64,000 bases of DNA from NCBI GenBank assembly GCA_028564675.1, contig JAOVVO010000105.1, forward strand, positions 1-64,000. The letters are read 5' to 3'. Shown one piece after another: positions 45,135 to 57,839 of this stretch; the stretch's first letter is position 1, and every line of letters begins with the position of its first letter. The stretch comes from Onchocerca lupi (taxonomy: Eukaryota > Nematoda > Chromadorea > Rhabditida > Onchocercidae). Position numbers and translations under genes: made by a program. The notes beneath the pieces were generated by a model. That model ran no database searches. It was not told the origin of the DNA and saw only the letters and a program-made list of their open reading frames with translations.

Positions 45135-46111
45135 TCTGCATTGACCACGGCGTTTTTTACAACGGTGATCATTGGAATGATAATTGTAAAAGCTACTCAA
45201 CAATAGCAATAAGATTGGAAAAACTGGACGAGTTAGGATTATGCAAATTATGCTTAAGAAAATCTCATTCAGCAGAAAAATGTAGAAGAGCTATTAAATG
45301 TTTTTATTGTAAAGCAAATCACAACAACAGTACGCTATGTAGCTCACCAAGAGATACAACATCGGAAGAAGGTTCCATCGAAATTGAGAAATCATCTCAT
45401 GAAAAGCCGACGATAGTCGCAACAACAGGAGTAGAAGTTGGTTCGATGTGCAAAGAAGCGATGTTAGTCAATCCATATGAGCGAGGAAAATTTGAGAAAG
45501 CGTTAATCCTTTTGGATTTGGGAAGTGAATACAACTTGATCATCGAATCAATGGCCAATAAATTAGGTCCGGTGTTGGAGAGACTCAGCAATGAAATGAA
45601 AATTACAGAAATTGCTGGCAGCAAAAATTACTCTAACTCAATGACAACGTTTGGAATTAGAATTACATCTGGAACTATAAAGAATGCTCAAGCATACATA
45701 GCGAATTCGATTATCGGTAGAATAAGATACGAACAAACCGATACAGTCGGGAAGCCATTGAAAGAGAAATGGGGAGCATCAGATGTATTACTTGGAATAG
45801 GAACGATTGCACAATTAGCAATTTCTAATCTAGTAAAATCGAAGGAATCGAGCTGTATTATGGTGGACACGGAAATAGGTATTGTTAGAGGGAACATATC
45901 CGAAAATAAATCAAGAATGAAGTCGCAATCAATATCGTACGGAACATCGGAGTCTGAGATAAAGACTAATGCAAGAAAAAAAGAGTCAAACTACTCAACG
46001 AACAAATCGAAGAAAGTTGGAAACTCGAGGCTATTGGAATCAAAGCCAGCAATCGATGTGGTAGGATCTCAGTTTATCAATCGTTTTAAAGCTAGAAAAC
46101 GCAAATTGTAA
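45135..46111 (+). pseudogene. BEL/Pao element 2 gag-protease fragment (long open frame)
   Basis: Duplicate of the gag-protease part at 28517. Here the frame stays open to the stop at 46109-46111: zinc knuckles (CKLCLRKSHSAEKC; CFYCKANHNNSTLC), protease with LLDLGSEYN, then a charged tail. No RT follows. After the stop the sequence passes directly into Helitron helicase sequence on the opposite strand, so this is a stranded fragment despite its open frame. The start codon is not defined; the frame extends upstream to the Helitron-like junction. Confidence 0.7.
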
Positions 46112-48250
46112 TTAATTTTAATATTTTTACGTGTCACCATAAAGTAAAGTATTTAAGCAAGCATTTCTTTCGTTCGCTGGTATCGATCGAGGAATTGCAG
46201 GTAACATTTGCCTGAAATCTCTTGCAATCAGTATTGATGCGTTCCCAAATGATCTAATATTTCCAGATACAAAATATTTAAATGCTGAATAGATCTAAGC
46301 TTTCATAAGCTCCTATCCTTTTCTTTGGCACAAATATCTATAAGTATATGTAAGCAATGATCGATCAAGAGCCTCGACCGATTTTTTGTGAGCCATTGGG
46401 ATTCATCTTAAACAATAAGTTTGCATTTCGCAATACTTTTCCCATGTCTGATGATTTGGAGATGTTGCGTGTGGGAGTTTCAATCATTTGCATGCTCAAT
46501 GGCAATTTCAACGCGGAATGAGCAGTTCTTCCACCTGGTAGCAATGTTGCAGATATTCCGGACGATGCAAGAGCTAAGGCTATGTCATTTTGGGATCGAA
46601 CTGTTGCCAGAATCAATCTAATTATAAACGTTTTACCAGTTCCTCCTGGGCATCTAAAAAGATTTCTTTAAACCGCTTACTGATAGTTTGTTTTATTTGA
46701 TCGTAAATGTCTTTTTGCTCAAACATCAGCTCAGGAATGTTTGATTGCACATATGACAAAAGATGAGTCGGTTGTAATTTTTTTTTGCGACGCAATTCTG
46801 CATCGAACGAATCGATAGCGTATCGATTCGATTATAACATTCCCAATTTACTGGAAAATTTGTTCGCGATTTGTAAGCACAAGTCTTCAATCATTATCAT
46901 CGCTTTTTTTTTTTTGTGAAATCCATGTTCATATTTGAATTTTCGCTGCGCATTAGATGGAGAATATCTTCAGCCGAATGCGATTTATATTTCTCCCATA
47001 ACTCTATTGTAGATGAAGGATAGCGGTCAATATGATTGCAAATAATATCAAATTTGATGTGGATGGGAATTGTTGAATGCGTCGTTAATGTATAAATCTT
47101 AGTTTGGGTCGTTCTCCAATAAATTCAAAGCTTGACATACAGTGCAGAAAATAGCATGCGTAGCGCCGTTGACCCAGGTTGTCTGCCCACTGCATTTCCT
47201 CTTTTGCGTCGTTCAAATGATTTTCTATTCGGATTCCATGTGTAATAATTAGGCACTTCCAAAAAATAACAGTGTTCTCACAAATGCGTCATTTTGACAC
47301 AATGTGAAAAAAAGAATTAATGTTTTTAGCGGGTAAAATCAGAGCCAGTTAATGTTCTAGCCGATGGAATCAGAGCTATTTGTTGCACATTTACAGCTGT
47401 GAAATAGAAGCGTTGTCCATTTCTTAGATGTACTACTAAGTGAATAACAGTTGAACTTCATACATGTATGGGAGATGATAGAATTCCCCCACAGCTTCAT
47501 TACTGCTTATGTATCTTCCAGCCTGATACTGTGCGATTTCATCGATATTTAACACCGCATTCCTATCACTTCTTTTAGGCTTCACGCCAAAAACCGCCAT
47601 GTCGCAGCCTTTATTACAAATATGTTTGATCGATTTAACGGACTTACAGCACTCCATATTTATGTGCGCTTTGTACATTTTTTATAGCAAAAGCGAATAT
47701 GGGAATAACTCACCGGCTATCTAATTCGATGCCACCATTCCACATTTATATAGTTGCTAATTTGCTGCCATCTTTTGTTGACCTTTTTCTGTATAACGAA
47801 TATCCATCGTTTTCTGTAACTGTGTTGCAAACTAATGCTCTTGGGTAACGCTTAGAGCATTTTCTATCCATCATGCATTGTGAATTTGGATTCAGTTACT
47901 GCAAGGTCCATTTATCACATTTTTCATCACAACTTCATAAAAATCCCTATCAACGTCAGCAACCGATATTTCAGCACATATTTCATCATCGATTACGTTT
48001 GAAATGATTTTGTCATAAAGTCAGATTAGTATATTTGCATGTGGCAATCCTCTCTTTTGCCATTCCACTGAGTACATCTAGCAGCCCACAGACCCAAATA
48101 TTTCATGTTTTATCATGAAATCCATGTGCTGTGATGTCATGCCTATCCATCGGCGATATTATAAGAAGTTTATTCCTTTTTGGTATGTATTTATTATCTA
48201 TTTTTGTTTCTTTTGAGAGATTTTGTAAACAAGCTGGATTGCATGTGACT
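46112..48250 (-). pseudogene. Helitron Rep/helicase remnant, minus strand
   Basis: Read from 48250 down: C-terminal part of the Rep (rolling-circle initiator) region with RHDITA and RGLPHANILI-like segments (about 48150-48020), an ENALSVTQEH-like stretch, then SVKSIKHICNKGCDMAVFGV and EIAQYQAGRYISSNEAV (47640-47490), a spacer, and the PIF1-like helicase with Walker A PGGTGKT intact (about 46651-46630), ALALASSGISATLLPGGRTAHSALKLPL (46590-46510), then damaged Walker B and VIPRS (near 46190). Stops and frameshifts occur throughout, for example at 48100 and 47950. The HUH catalytic region would lie further upstream and is missing. Confidence 0.75.
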
Positions 48251-49704
48251 GAATAATGTGAATATAATGAATATGAATGTAATGTCTAGATGGCCGTAGC
48301 GGTAAACATGAGCAATTGCATCTTGAGCGTATTCATGCACATGCTGTGAACTTCTTGGCAAATTTTCGATGTATTAATTTTAGTAATTATTTCTTATCTT
48401 CAAAAATTTCGGTGAATATTTACTTTCTCTTATCATTTTTTATTGAATGAAAATTGGCCGAACGAATCAATTTAGAAACAAAAAAAAAAAAAATAATAAT
48501 AAAATAAAAAGTAAGCATGAAGAGAAGCAATTTGATTTTGAATGATAATCATGTGATAGATGAAAGAAATGAAATACTATTGATTATCAATTTTATGATC
48601 TGTCATTTTTTTTCTGCGGAAAAAAAAAAGGAATTCTTAAAAATGTTTTCAATCCTTATATCACTACGGTTTATTTTCATTCTTCGTTCATCTTTTTCAT
48701 TCGTAAAAAGATATTGTAATCAATCAGTCTATTTTCTAACTTTTTTTGACGCTTTTTTCGTAATTTTTAATCAATACATTATTTCGTAATTCTTAATCCA
48801 TAAATTTTTTTTAACACATTTAACATTTATCACATTTTTAATTAATTTTTTTTTCGCTTATTGAAAAAAAAAGTACAAGGGAAAATTTGAAAATTTCAAT
48901 TCCAAAATTATGATAAAGAGAAGAAGCGGAAAATAAACTTTTTTTGTTTATCATTGCATTGATGCTAAATCATTTTGTGCATCACAAAATTTTTCATCAT
49001 CCAAAACTTTTCTCAATTCCATACATCCTATCTATTTCGATTGTTCAGCGGATCAAACGTCATCATCACTTTTCCAATCATCCAAAATATTCAATACTTT
49101 TTGCAAACATTCTATCTGCTTCAATTATTCAATGCACTTTTCGGCAATTTTAGTTATCTTAGGCACTAATCATTATGTGATAAGTTAAGTTTCAGCAGTG
49201 ATTAAGAAGTGTTTATCACTCCCTGATTATAATAAATGCAATGTTATCAATGCAAAAAATTTCAAAAATTTTCCATCACTTATGAATATATTTTTTTTTT
49301 TTTGAATAAATTTAAAAACGAAAAAATTTCGAATATCTATTAAAAAATCTATTAGTTATTCGATTTGGGATAATTTAAATTTGAATATGTTATTGGAAAA
49401 ACAAAAGTCAGCAGAAACGTTATCTTTCTAAAGTAGTTTCTAATTTCTTGAAAGTGATCTAATCATATTAATTTGCACATGGGTGTAATTGGAACCAATT
49501 GTTTTAACAGCTGAAAATATCAAACTTCTTCTTTAAATTTATCATGCTTTTATAATTTGAGAAAAAATGTTATCAAATATTGTCGTTTAAAAAATTTTAT
49601 TATCAAAATTTTTGCTTTTGAAAAAATTTCATTCATTTCATTTTCAAATTTTTTTTTTCATTTGCGATAACAATATCATTCTATGTAACTTATTATTTAT
49701 ATTA

Positions 49705-49711
49705 TTAACAC

Positions 49712-49748
<37 letters not shown>
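49705..49748. repeat. (TTA)n microsatellite
   Basis: About 14 consecutive TTA/ATT triplets following one interrupted unit. Confidence 0.85.
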
Positions 49749-49750
<2 letters not shown>

Positions 49751-52700
49751 ATCATTATTATAGTACGTAATGCTTACATCTTTTTATACATTAATTATTG
49801 TATGATTTAATTAGCGGAAATGTTGATTATCGTTTTCATATTCCACCATTGCATCAATGTCATTTTATTCAATTTCAAAAAGAAGACTGAAATAAATTCA
49901 ATTTAAATTAATTTTTTATATAATATTATCATACTTCTTTTGTTTTGAAATGAAAGTTTGTGGATAATTGCGACATAAAAAAAAATAATACTAATATATT
50001 AATTGTGAATAATCGAATATGCAATTATTTTTCTTTTTTATAAAAATTATAAACAGTTCGATGAAATTCGTAAAAAATATTTATAAACTTGTTGAATTCA
50101 AATATTTTTTCGATTAATTAAAAATTCTTATTAGATAAATAAATACATTTATATTTATCAAATATTTCATCTTTTCCGGAATAATTTCCATTCATTTGTA
50201 CAAACCTCAATGTTATTCATTTATTCAGAAATTATTAATTATTAATAATATATTTTCAATTTACATTTATTCATTTTATGAATAATTAATTGAAAATGTA
50301 TATTTCTATTTAATGCTTTCATGCTTAGATTCATCATCATGTTTAACAATAAAAGCAATTTCATCTTATGGGAATTGCAGATTTCGAATTCTCTTCAGTA
50401 ATCCCTCACTTCATTTCTTATTTTAAAAAATTTATTTTAATGAATTTTTTTTTTTTTTTTTTTTGAAAAAAGAAGTTTTTAATTTTGATATAAAAGCAAG
50501 TTTAATGATATCGATTTGCATTTTATTTTTTAATATAGGCAGGTTAAAATGAATGCTTTTATCGATTAATTGACAATAACAAATTTATTCTTCAATAAAA
50601 GATTAATGTTTGATGTTTAATAAAACTAGATATAAAAAAGGATTTAATAGAAGTTGAAAATAATACTTGACTTTTTTCAGTCTTTAAAAAATTTTAAAAA
50701 TTAAAATTTTTTTTCACAAATGCAATTTATTTTGCAAAAAATGGAATATACTTTTTTCTTCATTAAATTAATTTCTTTAAAATCTCTCTTTTTTTTTTCA
50801 TAATTTTAATTTCTTCATTTTAACTCCTTTAATCGCTTTGCTTTTTTTAAATTAATTAATTCATGTATCATACTTATCATATCATTCGATAATATATTTT
50901 AATTGATGTATTTTTCAGATTTGATGGTGTAATTATTCCATTTCAATTATGCTATTTTTTAATTAATTTTAATCTCCAATTTTTTAAAATTCACTGCATT
51001 TAAAACAACCAATTTCATGTAAGAATTAAAGGTCTATTTCAATTTGATTTATTTTTTTTAAAATTCAATAATAATTTTAGTCGTTTTTGAAAAATTATCT
51101 ATTAGCTTATTTCAAATTTTACTTAATTTTCGAATGAACGAAAGTAAGAAATAAAAAAAAAGAAAAAACTTTACAAATCGGTGAATTATTGATAAGATTA
51201 GCAAAAATGGCATACAAAATAAATTTTATCGATTTAAAATCATATATTAAATTTTGCAAAACAGATTTTGATAAAATTACAATACCTGCTTCAGGTGATA
51301 ATTACTTAATTTGTTGTCGGTAATTAATTTGAAATAATATTCAAAACAAATTTTGCAATATGGAAGCTATGAATGAAGAAGATATCGATCATATCACAAA
51401 ATTTAAATGATATTCTATGCTAATGATAAAGGTTAGCAATTTTTCTTCTGTTAATGATAATGTAAAATTATTATCAGTAAATATTGACAAAGCAATAATT
51501 TTTAATTTATTCTTTTCTATTTTTTGTACATTTTAATTCGATTAATATTTTGAATTAAATTTTTTTTTCACTTTTTTAGAAAAAAGTATTGGAAAGATCA
51601 TTATAATAATAATAATCAATTGCTAATTCTAATTTACGAGACAAATAATTACTAAGATAAACATTATTAAATTTTAAAATGAGTACTATCAAAAACTAGA
51701 ATAACAACTCTTAAAAACTTAAAATTAAGATAAGTACCATTCAAATTTAAAAATTGAAATATTTATTTAAAAAAAAAATTTTTTTTTCGTAATTTTCAGA
51801 TTCAACACTATTACAATCGATCGATAATGTTTATAATATCATTTGAGATATTGTTAAATATATCAGTTGTTAAAGATAAAATTTTTATATATGATATCTA
51901 ATATTGTAAGATTTTTTCTTTTTTTTTTTATTATCAAATTTGTTTACTAATTTGAAATTTTAGAATTATTATTTACAATTTTGCATCAAAAAAGGTTACT
52001 TGCATGTATGCAACTTGATTGCATGCAATTCAATGTCTCATATTCGTCTAATATAATGCTAAAATCACAATTAATTAATTAATCAATTAACTATAATCTT
52101 TTTTTTTTTTTTTTTTTGAAAGAAAAAGGAAAAAATTAAACTCATTTTTCCAAGTCATTTTTAATCCCATTGCATAATTATTTTTTAGTAAAATTTTTGT
52201 TTACTTTTCATTAAACATAAACAATTAATTATTTTTAATAGTACTAATTAAAATGATTAATATTATTTCAAATCCTTTTTCAAAGCATAATAAAACTATC
52301 TACATATCAATAACTGATAATTTTTAAGCGCAATTACATTTGAAATTATCAATTTAATGACAACTAATTTCTTAATTAGTTTAAAACTATACAAATCGAT
52401 AACTGATAATATTCTACGCACAATTATTTCTGAATTTATAAAACTAGTAGTATAAATAAATTCATTAATTATCAATAAAATTATCAATTAATGTTAATCA
52501 ATTAATATCAAATTAATTAATTTAATACAATTTTTTCATCCATCAATGTTTATCATATCATTCATTTCTTTGATTTCGATTTTTATCTTATTCTTTTAAT
52601 ACTGTACAATTATATTATCATTTATCTTCTTTTTTTTTCTCTCGAGCACTTGTTGAAAAGTTTTTGTCAGTTTCTGAGATGATTTATTTACAAAACGGGC

Positions 52701-53415
52701 ATAATATGCATGTATATGTTATGATAAATAACAATTTCATCTATTTGAAAAACGGTATTTGAAGTGATATTATCAGTTTATCAGTGATGTATGATTACAA
52801 ATGGAAAGATCAAATTATTTGAAAAATAAAACTATTATTATAATCGGGAAAATAAAAATTAAACATTTTAGTTTCTAAAAATAGAAGCAAAAAAAATTAG
52901 AAATTAAAAAATTTGAATATTTTTGAATTAAATATTTTAATTTCTAATTTTTATCGCTTCTATTTTTTAGTTCTTGGATTATTAATAAAACTAATTACTG
53001 ATTTATTAATTATCATAATTATTCCTTCCATATGCATATTGCGTTACTACTTACAAATATTCATTATTGATATAACAAATTTAATATGGAACTTCATTAC
53101 CGATTTCAATTACTTTTCTTGTCAATTAGATTGAAATGAAAAAAAAAAAGTAATTTCTATTTGAATTTTTTGAATTATTTCTTTTTTCATTAACTTAATT
53201 ATTAGAAATTATATTTTAACTGATGAAAAATTATGCACGTGTTAATATTGTAATTTAAAATTGAGAAATCGAAAATGGAAATTGCCTTTTTTTTTTTTTT
53301 TTTTTAAATATCAATCTAATTATATAAAACATCTGCTCAGAAGCGGTCACTTTTCTCGGTGCTATATTGTATATAAATCTTCTATTATTTATTTACATAT
53401 ATTTAGTATTAATTG

Positions 53416-53432
53416 AGGTCAAACTAAGGTCA
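53416..53432 (+). promoter_or_regulatory. AGGTCA direct repeat with 5-bp spacer (DR5)
   Basis: Two exact AGGTCA half-sites (53416-53421 and 53427-53432) separated by AACTA. This matches the arrangement bound by some nuclear hormone receptors. It lies about 500 bp beyond the 3' end of the minus-strand secreted-protein gene. Occurrence by chance is possible. Confidence 0.25.
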
Positions 53433-53944
53433 CCATTTCTTAAATAATCTCTTCTAACGATATAATTAGTAACAAATTATAAGCCAAAATGTTTTATTGT
53501 TTTACATTATAGAATTTTATTTCATGAAATAATTTAATCTTAAACAATAGTTTACAACAACTTAATAAATTTTTATTGCCATTGTTTTTTCTCCAACTTA
53601 ATGAGGTTGATTTATTTGAATAAATAACTAATTATTAAATTTTAAATTTTTTTTTAATTTTTTTAATTTCTTTTTTTTTTTTTTTTATTTTAAATAGCAC
53701 ATAATTTGAACTACTTACTAAGCTCATTTTTTTCTTTTTTTTTTTTTTTTTGATAAGATTTTTGATAAGAATGAATTATTTCATGATATAAAATTATCAT
53801 ATAATTTAATTCCATATTTGGCTATTAATTATTATTATTCATTACAGCAACAAATTTAATTTCATATCTAAATTTTTTGAAACTTTTTTCCTAAATATAT
53901 ATATTTTTTTGAATTCAGTTCTTTAACATAGATAGATTATTATT

Positions 53945-54405
53945 AATAATACAATAAACATTACTATATTATTGCTAGGACAATAAATATTCTTGTATTA
54001 TTACTGATACAATAAACGTCCGTGTGTTATTGCTAATACAATAAACGTTTGTGTATTATTGCTAATACAACAAACATTACTGTATTATGGTAAGTACAGT
54101 AAATATTCGTGTATTATTGCTAATACAATAAACGTCCGTGTGATATTGCTAATACAATAAACATTCGTGTATTATTGCCAATACAATAAACATTCGTGTA
54201 TGATTGCTAATACAATAAACATTCGTGTATTATTGCTAATACAATAAATATTTGTGTATTATTGCTAATACAATAAACGCTCGTGTGTTATTGCTAATTC
54301 AATAAACATTCTGTATTATTGCTAATACAATAGTCATTCGTGTATTATTGCTAATACAATAAATATTTATGTATTATTGCTAATATAATAAATATTTTGT
54401 GCTAA
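53945..54405. repeat. 29-bp minisatellite, about 15.5 units
   Basis: The unit is 'atacaataaacattcgtgta' plus 'ttattgcta', 29 bp, repeated about 15 times with a period broken only once (a one-base loss near 54310). Most junctions contain TGTATTA-TTGC-TAATACA, a 7-bp perfect inverted repeat with a four-base loop. The array ends about 70 bp from the stop codon of the minus-strand secreted-protein gene. Confidence 0.9.
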
Positions 54406-54472
54406 TTGTTACAGCAATTATGAAATTATTACTATTATTATTTTTTTTTTAATAATAAAATTTAAATTAATA

Positions 54473-55844
54473 TTATAAATGAATTTTTGTTGAAAGACTA
54501 ATATTATTTTGTGCCAAAATATTCACATCATTTGGATCATTTGTTGGAAAACCACAATGTACTTCAAATGTTATCGTTACATTACGACATTTGCCTGATC
54601 TCCAGATAAACCATTGATTATCTGAAAATATAATATCAAATAATTGATTTAAAATATTAAATATATTACACTAAGCAATTAATATAATATTATTTTGATA
54701 AGAAATATAAAGTATAATTGATAAGAAATATGTAAGAATATAAATAATTGATATCAATTGTAACAAATATTTTGAATTATAGTACCAAATAATTGATAAA
54801 ATGATGATAAATATTTGATGATAATGTCAAATAATTGGTACAAACGATGATAAATATATAAATAATTGAGTGAGAATTGTCAATAATAAAGAAAGAAAAA
54901 TGAAATAAAGAATATGAGGGGTCATGGGGTCAAAATATGAAATATAAAAGAATTTATAAAGGGTCAGGGATCAATTTTGAAACAACTAATTAGAAAAGCA
55001 TACAATTTTTATCCAGCACAATTTCCGAAATGCAAAAAAAAAAAAAAAAAAACGAGAGAAAAAATGCAATTAAATTTTCCTTTTATATCGAATTTAATTA
55101 ATTAAAAGAATTATGAGTTTTGATTTTACGGAATTTTTGATTTTAGTTAACCATCGTTTTATCGCTAATTTTCAATTTAAGTCTTGAAATAAATTTCAAA
55201 TGTTATATGTAAGAAAAATTTGCACGAAATTAAATTCAGCCTTAAAATAAAAATCAAAAATTATTCTTAATTATTTTGAAATTTGAGAGAGAGAGAAAAA
55301 AAAAAGCAATGAACGATGTTTTGTTTCTTATTTTTTGATCAATTTAAATATTTCTTTTTTGTCCAATTAATTTTGAAATTGTTACAATTATTCAAAGCAA
55401 TGAATAATTCAGCAAGAAATTAAATTCCAGTCAAATATTTTCGTAGGAAAGAAATTTTGAAATTTTTTAATCATTTTCTTTTCTTCCCTAATCTTTTCGC
55501 ATCATATTTAACATATTGTCGAAATTATAATTTTACATATAATTTTTCAAAAAAAAAAAAAAATGATAAACAATTTTAATAATTACAAAATTTGAATATT
55601 TTCTATAAATAAATACCTTTATTTAAAGTATTATAATTATGCCAACGAATACATTCATGAACTGAATTGGGAATTTTTGAAATAACCGAATCACGATCAG
55701 CACCTGAGCATTGTATATTGCAAACAGATCGAATACGCTTTAGTAAAATACTATTATTACCTGAAATTAATTTTTTTATACAAGAAATAAATATTTAAAT
55801 TTAGCTACTTGCTTATTTGAAAAAAATTAAATTTCAAAAAAAGT

Positions 55845-55880
<36 letters not shown>

Positions 55881-56784
55881 AAACACTGCAAATATATTAA
55901 AATATGTTAAATATTTAGCAGATTAATATGATTATTTGAAACTGAGAAAAAAAAAAGGTAATCAAATCTTATTTTGAATTATTATTTATAAGAATATCTT
56001 TTTTTAAAGAAATTACCGAATAAATTTCAACTTTTATTCAATTTTTAGTATTTAATTTCTTAATGTAATCAATAAAATGATTGCGTAATTGATTCATATT
56101 TGCTAATTTATTCAAAATATTACAGATTCAATTATTTTAATTTAAATAAATGAAAATATGTTGTTAAAAACAAAAATATGCTGTTTTTATTTTAAATTTC
56201 TAAAATTCATTTCTTAAAAACTTGAAATTTTGTCAATCACATGATTATAATAGAATTTTTTTTTCTTTTTTTTGAATTTAATATTTTATATATATACTTT
56301 TTTGAACCATATTGTGTAATAGTAAAAAAATTTTGAGAATTTTTAAGCAAACTTTCCTATCAAATCATAATTATTTTTTTAATAATGAAGGAAAATTTAC
56401 TTTTTCTTGCTTTTTCACCAAATGATTTCTCTGTGTATTCTTCATCATAACATTTAGTTTCAAGAAATTTCGAATTATGATCAATTATTAATTTACAAAT
56501 GCTTCCATAATTAGATTCAATATTATTGCCAAAACATGTCAATGTTCGTTTCTCTAAAATTTATTTAATCAATTACTTAATTTATTTTACATTTTTCAAA
56601 TTTTATACAACAGAATGAAAAAGGTCAAAAAAAAAAGCAATATTTGCAAAAATGGAAAAAGAATTTATAAAAAATTACCCCAATTAACAATTTTTGAAAA
56701 ATCTACACACGTCATTAAATTGGCACATGAGATGATAATAGCAATAATGATGATTGTTTCATGATTAACTATTGTTGATAACAT
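54473..56784 (-). CDS. secreted cysteine-rich protein, 183 aa, 4 exons, unknown family
   Basis: Reconstructed by hand from four exons on the minus strand: 56784-56679, 56553-56401, 55760-55617 and 54621-54473. All introns are GT...AG (acceptors TTTTAG, TTTCAG, TTTCAG), all three are in phase 1, and the joined frame (552 nt) has no stop until TAA. The first ~26 residues form a signal peptide (MLSTIVNHETIIIIAIIISC...). The mature part has eight cysteines (residues 42, 55, 70, 100, 104, 123, 146, 157), enough for four disulfides, and three N-glycosylation sequons (N88, N148, N174). A CAACAACAG|G just before the ATG could serve as a cis- or trans-splice acceptor. Secreted proteins of this form are common in nematodes, but I do not recognise the family or function. 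Introns are 125, 640 and 995 bp. Confidence 0.6.
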
Positions 56785-57839
56785 CCTGTTGTTGATCACT
56801 GATACGAAATTTTGAATTGAAATTGGAAATCGGAATTAAAATTAGTATTGAGTTCTAAACAACATAATATATAATATATTATAAAATGAATTCAATTTAT
56901 AGGAAGAGAATTAAGCTGCTATAAAATTTGATAACAAAAAATGCATAAAGTTTGAAATTACAAGTTAATGTGATGAAATGAAAAAAAAAAAAAAATGGAA
57001 AAAAATTTTAAAAACGAATGTTCAAATTTAGGTTAAAATAGAATTCAGTTTGATTCATGTTTAAATTTAAAATCAATGACAAATTGATGAATTCAAAAAT
57101 AAAAAAAAAAAAAACAGCACATTTTGATCTGATCAGATCAATGGAAAGAGATAGAAAAGACATGATGTGCTATTGAATGGAAATTATTCGATGAAAATTA
57201 AATGATTTAAAAAACGAATTTAACAAAAAAAAAGTTAGCATCGTTATTTCAATCATTTTCAGAAGTAACCATTAAGAGTTAATCTAACACTTTAAAATTT
57301 AAATCTTCTGAAGTTATAAATAGTATTAATTTTATTAGTTTAATAATTTTTTAAGTAATAATTTTTAAACATTTTTGATGAATTATCAGTACTGGTAATA
57401 AGAAACAAAGAATTGATTATTGAAAGATATGAGTGCGAGAAAAATAATATGAAATTGATAAATGAAACTTTTCGACTTAATTATGAACTTGTTGTCTGGA
57501 AATCGATTGATTAGTATTAATTGATTAAATTTGATTAGAATTCAACATGAAATTGATATCCTTTTGCTACCTTTTTGTTTTTACTTCTTCTCCTAATTTA
57601 TTCTGTGAATAAAATCGAGAGATTGTCAAATCAATGAGATAAAATCTATTAATTTCAATTTATTCAATTGATGTTGCTGATTATAGCATAACTGGATATC
57701 GAAAATTTTTAATTACTAGTGTCGATGAAACTGAAATATTTTATATAAAAATATGACAAAACAATTAAAGTACATGTATAATAGAAATTTATAATATTTC
57801 TCAGTCAAATGAATCATTTATCCATATCTCACTGCTTTA
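56785..57839. other. A+T-rich noncoding stretch upstream of the secreted-protein gene
   Basis: Presumably contains the promoter of the minus-strand gene, but no element is recognised. A short frame at 57547 begins MKLISFCYLFVFTSS, signal-peptide-like, and ends after 21 codons unless spliced; it is too short to call. Confidence 0.4.

Larger units (their letters stand above)
39655..46045. repeat. segmental duplication, copy 2 (contains chemoreceptor gene C)
   Basis: Direct repeat of 22690-29355. It lacks the 410-bp zinc-finger segment (junction at about 40322, 'acagagagataaattgg') but keeps a longer, unbroken BEL/Pao gag-protease frame on the right. Confidence 0.9.
48251..53944. other. very A+T-rich noncoding stretch
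   Basis: Low-complexity DNA with poly-A/T runs. It includes a (TTA)n microsatellite (about 49705-49748), an approximate 70-bp direct duplication (48988-49057 with 49060-49130, 'catcatccaaaa...attctatctgcttc'), and a pair of AGGTCA half-sites (53416-53432). Several long frames occur but are A/T-driven. No gene is supported. Confidence 0.5.

Noticed and set aside
48517..49169. Frames rich in F, I, L, K and H (also 52296-52487, 52913-53134 and 62116-62328)
   Set aside because: Amino-acid content simply mirrors A+T-rich DNA, there are no recognisable motifs, and overlapping frames are equally open.
53945..54405. CRISPR-like array
   Set aside because: The 29-bp unit repeats head to tail with no unique spacers, and the context is eukaryotic. 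It is a minisatellite.
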